In this document: positions 57,424-64,000 of the stretch, piece by piece
How positions within the stretch are numbered: the stretch's first letter is position 1
Layout: each line of letters starts with the position of its first letter
From: Synechocystis sp. PCC 7338
Lineage (GTDB): Bacteria; Cyanobacteriota; Cyanobacteriia; Cyanobacteriales; Microcystaceae
NCBI RefSeq assembly: GCF_018282115.1
Contig: NZ_CP054306.1
Location: 3,209,488-3,273,487 of the forward strand
DNA length: 64,000 bases
Direction: 5' to 3'
Position numbers and translations under genes: made by a program
Notes under the pieces: model-generated
Told to the model about the DNA's origin: nothing
The model's database searches: none
What the model saw: only the letters and a program-made list of their open reading frames with translations

Positions 57424-57609
57424 GTGTAAACCTCCGTGATCTTAAAGAAGAGCTTGATAATGAGTTAGTTTAAATAATAAGGGGGAAGGGTCCTGATCGT
57501 TGGCAAATATTACAATTTATTACAATTGTTGCCTTCCCATTCAGGGTTGAATAATTTCTTAGACGGCCTGGCAGGGCAATCAAATTTCCCAGACAGGGGC
57601 CAAACGAAC

Positions 57610-58188
57610 CTACCAGCCGCAGAATTGTTCGTAGGCAGGGGAAGGGGAATTTGGTACGTTGTTTTCCTCTTTGACCCGCATTTCCGTACAGTAGGTGGCG
57701 GTGTTAAAGCCTCCAAACCTTTGCACAGTGCTGGTTCTGAGGCGCATATCCGGGTTGACAAACCAGAATCTTTCAATGGTGGTCATGGTTTCATATTCCG
57801 TTACTAGCACCAAGGCTTCCTCTTCGTCGATGTGATAGCGACCAGCGATGGGCACGATTTCCGCATAGCCCCGCTCCCGCAGCAGTAGTCCCTGTTGGGG
57901 ATTGTCTTCGTCGGGGATGAGGGCGAATACTGTTGTTCCCTCATGGTTTTCATCTTCTTTGTCCCAGGCCATGGCACTTTCCCAGCGGACGAAGGCTCCC
58001 CCCACGGCTTTGGTTGGGTCGCAGTCGTGCATTTCACAAATCTCGATAATCTTTTGATCATCAGCGCCCAGGGCTTCAACAAAAATTTCCGAGGTACCGG
58101 TTTCTGCCCGACGGAAGGCGAGGTGATGGGTGGTACGTTGCGATCGCCAGTTGCCGGAACTATTGCGAAAGAATTCCATTGCATCCAC
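57610..58188 (-). CDS. cpcS: CpcS-type phycobilin lyase
   Basis: A 192-aa lipocalin-like chromophore lyase (CpeS/CpcS family) that attaches phycocyanobilin to the cysteine-84-type site of phycocyanin or allophycocyanin subunits. Landmarks: MEFFRNSSGNWRSQRTTHHL, FRRAETGTSEIFVEAL, FALIPD, GRYHIDEEEALVLVTEYE and IERFWFVNPDMRLRTST. The start may be ATG 58188 or, three codons later, 58179 (MEFFRNS). It is close to cpcG, which fits phycobilisome biogenesis. Confidence 0.87.
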   Translation of the reverse strand: MDAMEFFRNSSGNWRSQRTTHHLAFRRAETGTSEIFVEALGADDQKIIEICEMHDCDPTKAVGGAFVRWESAMAWDKEDENHEGTTVFALIPDEDNPQQGLLLRERGYAEIVPIAGRYHIDEEEALVLVTEYETMTTIERFWFVNPDMRLRTSTVQRFGGFNTATYCTEMRVKEENNVPNSPSPAYEQFCGW

Positions 58189-58234
58189 GGTGATTAACTC
58201 CTGAAAAACGAAAAAAGGTCAAAATATGCGGGTG

Positions 58235-59404
58235 TTAAAGATTATCCAGCTTTTCTTGGGTCCGGTCACTACCAGCGGTGTTGCCCTGGGCTTGGTAAAG
58301 TTTTTGGGCCTCCCCAAAGGATCTTTTCGCCAGGTCAATTTTTTCGTCCACTGTGTAGGCTTCCCCCAACAGGTAATAAAAGTCAGCATTGCTGGGTTGG
58401 AGGCGGGTCAGATCCCGAAACACCCAAATGGCTTCGGCGGGATTGTCCAGTTCTAAATACATGCGACCGGTGCCAATTTTAGCGGCGATCGCCGTGGGTT
58501 CATTGCGGAGAGCTTGTTTGTAGGCATCCAAGGCCCCGGCAAAATTTCCTTCCCGTTCCAGTAGTTCCGCCCAGGTGAGGTAGAGGGAAAAACTGCGCCA
58601 ATCGGGATTGAGCCTGGGTTCTAGAATACGACGGGCCGCCACCAGATTCCCCTGGGCTAAGTAGGCTTTGCCCAACTGTAAATTGAGCTCAGGACGGTTG
58701 GGAAATAGTTTCAGAGCTTGATTATTAAAGGTAATTAACTGCTCATACTCATTAGCTTGCAAAAGGGCGGCCCCCATCATCACCGCCGCCTCTTCATTGT
58801 CCGATTGCAAACGATGAATTTCGTTATATACCTGGCGCACCCGACCATAGTCCCCCTGTTGGAGCATGATCACCCCCAGAGCGAGACGATACTTCACCGA
58901 TGCCGGGGCGTTGGGACCAAGGCTGATGGCGGTGGCATAGGCGCTGGCGGCTTCACTTAACCTTCCTTGGCGAGCATAGCTGAACCCCAAACCATCATAG
59001 TATTCGGGGTTATTGGGATTTACCCGCAAAGCCTGTTGAAAACTTTGGGTTGCTTCTGCAAACTGCCCCTGGCGGGCATAAAGATAGCCCATGCTACCGA
59101 ACAGTTCAGCATTTTCCCCATCTAGGCTGGCGGCCTGTTGGTAAATGGCGATCGCCTGGGGGAAATTACCGTTATCCACATAGGCCTTACCCTGCCGCAG
59201 TAGTTCATTAAACTGCCTTCTGTCTTCGGTTGCTGACCGTTGGGCCAACTGAACCAGGGGAGTAATAATGGTGGTATTGGGGTCAAAGCGGCTTTGGGCC
59301 AGGGCCCCAGGGGATAGGGCTGCAACGGCGGCACTAAACAATAGGGGAATTAGACCGCCTCCCATCAATAGCTGTTTTCCTGACCAGAGGTAGCGTAAAT
59401 TCAT
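58235..59404 (-). CDS. pratA: Processing-associated TPR protein PratA
   Basis: A 389-aa periplasmic TPR protein. It has a signal peptide (LLMGGGLIPLLFSAAVAALS, cleavage near ALAQ) and about eight to nine TPR repeats covering residues 70-385 (for example NAELFGSMGYLYARQGQFAE, PEYYDGLGFSYARQGRLSEA and PELNLQLGKAYLAQGN). In Synechocystis, PratA binds the D1 C-terminus and manganese and helps load Mn into early photosystem II intermediates in biogenesis centres. It is 46 bp upstream of the cpcS-type gene on the same strand, probably cotranscribed. Confidence 0.9.
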   Translation of the reverse strand: MNLRYLWSGKQLLMGGGLIPLLFSAAVAALSPGALAQSRFDPNTTIITPLVQLAQRSATEDRRQFNELLRQGKAYVDNGNFPQAIAIYQQAASLDGENAELFGSMGYLYARQGQFAEATQSFQQALRVNPNNPEYYDGLGFSYARQGRLSEAASAYATAISLGPNAPASVKYRLALGVIMLQQGDYGRVRQVYNEIHRLQSDNEEAAVMMGAALLQANEYEQLITFNNQALKLFPNRPELNLQLGKAYLAQGNLVAARRILEPRLNPDWRSFSLYLTWAELLEREGNFAGALDAYKQALRNEPTAIAAKIGTGRMYLELDNPAEAIWVFRDLTRLQPSNADFYYLLGEAYTVDEKIDLAKRSFGEAQKLYQAQGNTAGSDRTQEKLDNL

Positions 59405-59671
59405 CGAAAAACTAGTGGTGAAACTCCGCCCCTGGGGACGGGCTTGGCATTTGTTAGCTTTTGCTTAATTTCAGTTAGGGAATTAGACAAAAATTCTCGG
59501 TGAGCGGTTCATTCGCCCCCGATTTTACCTCACACCACATTGGCGATCGCCTTGGCAATGGCCACGGATTCACGCCCGCATCAGTGTACATCAAAGTTTT
59601 GCCCCTGGGAAAATAGCCCCTAGAGATGGCCTGAGCTCAACTGGAAAAAACCTTTGGGGAGCAAGCATTAA

Positions 59672-60655
59672 CTAAGAAAACTTCGGGGCGGGCAGACTGA
59701 TATTTTCGGAACGTTCATAAGCCTCCACAATCCTTTGCACCAAGGGATGGCGCACCACATCCGCCTGATTGAGATAACAAAAAGCTACCCCTTCCACATC
59801 CTTAAGAATGGTTTGGGCCACTTGGAGACCAGACTTTTGATGATTGGGCAAATCCGTTTGGGTCACATCCCCGGTCACAATCATTTTTGAGCCAAAACCA
59901 AGGCGAGTTAAAACCATTTTTAGTTGGGCCGGAGTCGTATTTTGGGCCTCGTCCACAATTACAAAGGCATTGGTCAAAGTCCTGCCCCGCATATAAGCCA
60001 GAGGAGCTACTTCAATTTTGCCCCGCTCCATCAGGTCGGGAATTTTTTCTGGTTCGATGAATTCATACAAAGCATCGTAGAGAGGTCGCAAAAATGGATC
60101 TACTTTTTGTTGCAAATCCCCCGGCAGAAAGCCTAATTTTTCCCCCGCTTCCACTGCTGGTCTAGTCAAAATCAGGCGATCGCATTCATTGTTCAATAAG
60201 GCTTGCACTGCCAACACCGCTGCTAGAAAGGTTTTCCCTGTACCTGCTGGGCCAATGCAAAAGGTGACGTCATGTTTTTGGATTGCTTTGATATATTGCC
60301 GTTGCCGGAAAGTTTTGGCCCGGACAATTTCCCCGCGCCGGGTTTTGGCCAACACCGTTTTTTGTAGGGCTTGGTATTCTTCTTGTTTACCCGTATCTAG
60401 GGCATGGAAAGCGGTCATCAAGTCTGGACGGGAAATGGCCTTAGCGTTTTGCCAGTAGGGAGCGAGGGATTGGAGCGCCTCCATCACCCTGGCCACAGCT
60501 TTTTCGGTGCCGACCACCATCAGTTCCTGCCCCCGCAAAATTAACTTAGCGCCGGTGTGGTGGGCCAAATAAGTTAGATTATCTTCTCCGCTTCCTGCTA
60601 AGGCGATCGCGCTATCGGGGCTGGGCAATTGCAGGGTGGCGGTGGTTTGGGACAT
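59672..60655 (-). CDS. phoH: PhoH-like ATPase
   Basis: A 327-aa cytoplasmic ATPase of the PhoH/YbeZ family. An N-terminal KH-like or PhoH-L region (about 10-70) precedes the P-loop domain: Walker A GPAGTGKT (135-142) in TFCIGPAGTGKTFLAAVL, Walker B FVIVDEAQNTT, and GDVTQTDLP. PhoH relatives act in RNA metabolism with YbeY, and some are phosphate-starvation induced. No Pho box was recognised upstream. It has a normal length and an ATG start. Confidence 0.92.
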   Translation of the reverse strand: MSQTTATLQLPSPDSAIALAGSGEDNLTYLAHHTGAKLILRGQELMVVGTEKAVARVMEALQSLAPYWQNAKAISRPDLMTAFHALDTGKQEEYQALQKTVLAKTRRGEIVRAKTFRQRQYIKAIQKHDVTFCIGPAGTGKTFLAAVLAVQALLNNECDRLILTRPAVEAGEKLGFLPGDLQQKVDPFLRPLYDALYEFIEPEKIPDLMERGKIEVAPLAYMRGRTLTNAFVIVDEAQNTTPAQLKMVLTRLGFGSKMIVTGDVTQTDLPNHQKSGLQVAQTILKDVEGVAFCYLNQADVVRHPLVQRIVEAYERSENISLPAPKFS

Positions 60656-60782
60656 AAAGGGAGCAACTCAGGAGAGGTTTGAGTCGAGTATATGGCCTAG
60701 GCGAGGAATCCTGCTATCATCCCCCACTGATCTGGCATTGTGTCCAAAAGACAAAATGTTGTTAGTCTCGTTGAACAGTAAC

Positions 60783-63042
60783 CTACAAATTAATATCAAA
60801 AAGGCTTTCAACGGTGGCTATTTCAACTGGATCTGGAGCAAAAACATTGGAAGACAGCCAATTCCAATTATTATCCGTTCGCCAAATTCCTATTTCGCCT
60901 GTGTCAAAATTTTGCCATAAAACTCGGTTGATGTTTTCAATTCTTTCTGCTGCCAAGGCTTGCCAACTACCAAACTGATTCTCAAATGGTTCCCCTAAAA
61001 ATTTAATGGGAGTCACTAAGTCGTCTCCGGGCTGAACATAGTAAGCACCAAAAATTCCTTCCAGGAGACTGACACCACCTTGATTTTCTACAACGGTGTA
61101 TTGGTCGCCAATGAGGGAATCCCCATTGATGTCCGTCCCAAATAATAATTCGGTATTAAAAGTTCTTGATGATTTCACTTGCCATGTGTCAGAAGAAATC
61201 CAGTTCCAATTACTATCGGTGAGCCAGATGCCAACCTCCTCGGTAGCTTTGTTATACCAAAGCACTTGATTAAAGCTGTCGATAGTTTCCGTATCTAAAA
61301 TTTCCCAGTTTCCAGATTGCCCAATGGAGAATGGCTGATTCTGAAATAAAAGAGCTTGGCGAGTACCATCTAAAAATTGAGCAAAGAAAAAGTCATTTTC
61401 AACAACAGCAATATTGTCATCTGTGATTGCCAGCGTAATCTGTTGTTCCGTAGCAGGATTAACGCCATCACTAGCAGTGACAGTTAATTTATAGCTAGAT
61501 TGTGTTTCAAAATTTGGATTATCACTTAACGTTACTTCTCCAGTGGTGGGGTTAATGGTAAATGATGAGGCATCATCCCCCGGTTTCAAACCAAAGGTTA
61601 CTCCAGCACTAATATCAGCATCATCTATGGCAGTGACTTGGTAAATTACCTGACCGGCTCCACTATTTTCATCAATAGGCGTTGCAGTATTTCCCGATGT
61701 GATGGTGGGTGCTACCTCATCAAGGTTGTTGATATTTAGATTAACGACTTGTTCCGAACTATTTTTAGCCGCATCTGTCGCAACTACGCTGAAGCTATAT
61801 TTTGATTGATTTTCAAAATTGGAATTACCTGTTAACCTTACTTCTCCTGTTATACTGTTAATCGTGAAGGCACTAAAATCACCAACATCCGATTTTAAAC
61901 TGAAGGTAACTGCACCATTATCCGTAGCTGTTACTTGGTAAATTACCTGATTAAGTCCAATGTTTTCATTAATTGTCTTTGCAACATTCCCAGAAGTAAT
62001 AATGGGGGGGATCGTATCATCGTTAGTAGTGAGTATTTCTATTGTCCATCCCCCACTAAGAGAACCTGAACTACTACCATTATCATCAACAATATAAAGA
62101 CTCCAATTGCCATTGGGGTTAGTGTTCATGAAACTATCAAAACTGACAGGGTAAGATCCATCGGGTGCCGGCGCCAGCGCATCAAATGTATCTCCAGTTC
62201 CAACATTGCTAGGTAGATAAGTACCAGATATGATGATACTACCATCATCCGGTAATGACTCAGTTGCTGTGTTGGAAAAAGATAGGTTAACACCACTAAT
62301 ATCTGAACCTCCTCCTATATCGGACATAAGAATGGTTTTCGCCCCTGTGGGTCCTACCAATAAAATGTCAATGTCAGCTGGAAAAGTATGGGTTAGTCCC
62401 TTGAGGGTGACCGTAATATCAGTGATTGTTCCTGAAACGCCAGTAACATTGATTGTGGAGGGATAGGGATCAGCTTTACCCGAAGAACTCGGGACGATAT
62501 TAGGAGGATTAAGATTAACAGGAATCGTAATAGGACTGGTATTACTTGCAGAAAATGTGGCCGCTTCCACAGGCACAGCATTCCCATCAACAAAAATGGT
62601 GAAATGGTCTGCCTGGGAACGGAGGGATTGCAAACCTAACTCATCAAAAGCAATACCACTGACCACATTGGCAAAAATTTCCCCTTCATCCCCAGGACTA
62701 TCGGCCAAATTTAGGCGAGCATCAATAGCATGGCCAATTTCTTCTAGCAGCACTGCCTGAATCTGCTCTGGGGAAGCCGTCTCCAAAAAATCCTGACTGA
62801 GTATAGATGGCATCCGTACTCTGGGCGTAGGCTCCCAACAAGCCCGCCATGCCCTGGTCTAAAACTCGGATGGTCGGTAATTGGCTAAAATCCTCTGCTT
62901 GCCATTGTTGCTGAAGTTGTTCCGCTTGAGCTCGGTCAAATTCAGCACCGAAGATAATTGCTAGTTTGCGCCAAAAGTCGGGGGAATGAGCAAATTGGAC
63001 TAAGTTCTGGTGAACGGCGTTGAGATGAAGTGAAATGTCCAC
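60783..63042 (-). pseudogene. Frameshifted secreted P-domain and cadherin-repeat protein
   Basis: Two overlapping frames form one protein of about 750 aa. The N-terminal frame (start about 63042) contains NLVQFAHSPDFWRKLAIIFG and GLLGAYAQSTDAIY. The second frame continues LSQDFLETASPEQIQAVLLE and EIGHAIDARLNL (a metalloprotease-like ExGH motif). The break is one extra base at about 62802: without it TATCTCAGT would read YLS and join both parts. Downstream come a proprotein-convertase P-domain (about 85-245 of the long part), two cadherin-like repeats (each with ITSGN and FTINPTTGEV-like motifs), and two C-terminal Trp-rich repeats (NWNWISS and NWNWLSS). A sequencing error would make it intact. 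Confidence 0.75.
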
Positions 63043-63268
63043 GGAATCGAGAGAATGTGATGATTCAGTTGAAAACAATGTAAGAGCTCCGATTTCCACC
63101 CTGAAGATATAGGTAGAACCCACATTGTATAATATGCGAAATAATCCTACCAGGACAACGTGGTTAGATCCGTGGGATTTTTGCGTATCTTCGTGCCAGT
63201 AACAGGTGTAGGCAAAAGTTTCCCTTCCCCGTCCGTAGGTTTAGTAAAAAAAAGGTGCTGATTTAGCG

Positions 63269-64000
63269 TTAGCGTTTAAAGGCCAAACTAATCAGGTAAA
63301 CAATACTAGCCACCAAAATAATCGTTGCCCCGGAAGAAAGATTAAAGCTGTAGGAAAGGGCTAATCCAACTAGACAAAAGACCATCCCCAGTCCGCTGGC
63401 CAGTGCCATCATTTGGGGCACATCCCGCACATATTGACCGGCGATCGCCGCGGGAATACTTAACAGGGCAATGACCATAATTAATCCCACCAATTGCATT
63501 ACCATTACCACCGTTAAAGCAATGGCCGCCACTAGGGTGAGGTAAAGAATATCCACCGGTAAATTGCGGGTAGTGGCATAAACGGGGTCAAAGGAAATGG
63601 CTAAAAATTCCTTGTACAGCAAAAATAATAGGATCACAATCAGGAGATCTAGCCCGGCCATGAGCCAGAGTTCTTGCCGGGGCACCGTCAAAATACTGCC
63701 GAACAGATAACTTGCCACATCAGCCTTATAACCCTTGGTTAAATCAATCAGCATGATACCGATCGCCATGCCCAGGGCCCACATCACTCCAATTAAAGTG
63801 TCACTGCGCTGTTGATATTTCCTGGCCACCCACCCCATAGCCAGCGCCATAACCAAGGAAAAACCAAACGCTCCCCAGAGGGGATTAAAGGCAAAATAGT
63901 AACCCAAACCAATGCCCCCATAGGCCGCATGGGCCACACCACCGCTGATAAAAACCATGCGGTTGATGACAATAAAAGAACCGATTAATCCACAGGCTAA
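63269..64000 (-). CDS. znuB: Zinc ABC transporter permease ZnuB, 5' end cut by window
   Basis: An ABC-3 family membrane permease that imports zinc with ZnuA (binding protein) and ZnuC (ATPase). The frame is open to the window edge; visible N-terminal sequence ACGLIGSFIVINRMVFISGG is inside the family's first third, so the true start is outside. About seven membrane spans are seen. Landmarks: RMVFISGGVAHAAYGGIGLG, LPVDILYLTL and ALLSIPAAIAGQYVRDV. A frame start at 63958 (ATG) is not the real start. Partners are presumably to the right of the window. Confidence 0.9.
   Translation of the reverse strand, partial: LACGLIGSFIVINRMVFISGGVAHAAYGGIGLGYYFAFNPLWGAFGFSLVMALAMGWVARKYQQRSDTLIGVMWALGMAIGIMLIDLTKGYKADVASYLFGSILTVPRQELWLMAGLDLLIVILLFLLYKEFLAISFDPVYATTRNLPVDILYLTLVAAIALTVVMVMQLVGLIMVIALLSIPAAIAGQYVRDVPQMMALASGLGMVFCLVGLALSYSFNLSSGATIILVASIVYLISLAFKR

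Overview
The window reads as a stretch of cyanobacterial chromosome, very probably from the genus Synechocystis and a close relative of PCC 6803. The evidence is a phycobilisome rod-core linker (cpcG), a CpcS-type phycobilin lyase, the D1-maturation TPR protein PratA, a high-light-inducible protein (hliC), an SLH/OprB porin, a fused BgtB-type glutamine transporter, dnaK3, and dozens of HIP1 octamers (GCGATCGC). Local gene orders (hliC-nspC; gap1 and the LCP and LptF-type genes; gatA to mscL; glyA and dnaK3-dnaJ; cpcG, cpcS, pratA, phoH and znuB) agree with what I remember of PCC 6803, but this was not checked. At least one block, a SinI-like restriction-modification pair, is not something I recall from that strain, so I take this to be a sister strain. 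No rRNA, tRNA or CRISPR array was recognised.

Layout. 1-4.7 kb is an accessory edge: a DUF5615 PIN-like toxin candidate, a decayed DUF29 gene, and a DUF3780/DUF499 pair of the kind found in anti-phage islands. 5-16.4 kb is mostly housekeeping: an aldo/keto reductase, lipA, aat, a Uma2-family protein, gap1, an LCP-family cell-envelope enzyme, an LptF/LptG-type permease, hliC with an HLR1 (RpaB) element, and nspC. 16.5-18.7 kb is an apparently imported restriction-modification cassette with convergent genes and no HIP1 sites. 18.8-29.1 kb carries rqcH, gcvH, an M23/LysM peptidase, gatA, an RRM protein, a type II sulfide:quinone reductase, a DUF92 kinase with ruvA, mscL, and a STAND-like ATPase. 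29.4-45 kb carries a 1,974-aa TamB/TIC236-like protein, a probable glgP-cbiT-cdsA transcription unit, a probable phasin, bgtB and a porin.

45-48.7 kb is a degenerate region. It holds an EAL-domain gene, an IS630-family element whose transposase has an internal stop, an IS256-family transposase relic with two nonsense codons, the first 30 or so codons of an OsmC-like gene ending at the IS256 relic, and a relic of an integron-type tyrosine recombinase. Core genes resume at 48.8 kb: glyA, dnaK3-dnaJ, an alpha/beta hydrolase, two unrecognised genes, cpcG, the cpcS-type lyase, pratA, phoH, a frameshifted secreted P-domain/cadherin protein, and the start-truncated zinc permease znuB at the right edge.

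Functional links. LipA can supply lipoate to GcvH; GcvH and GlyA belong to glycine/one-carbon (photorespiratory) metabolism. GlgP and Gap1 serve glycogen breakdown and glycolysis in the dark. CpcG and the CpcS-like lyase build phycobilisomes. PratA, HliC and probably DnaK3 serve thylakoid and photosystem biogenesis and stress. Envelope functions (TamB, LptF/G-like, LCP, porin, M23 peptidase, CdsA, MscL) recur across the window.
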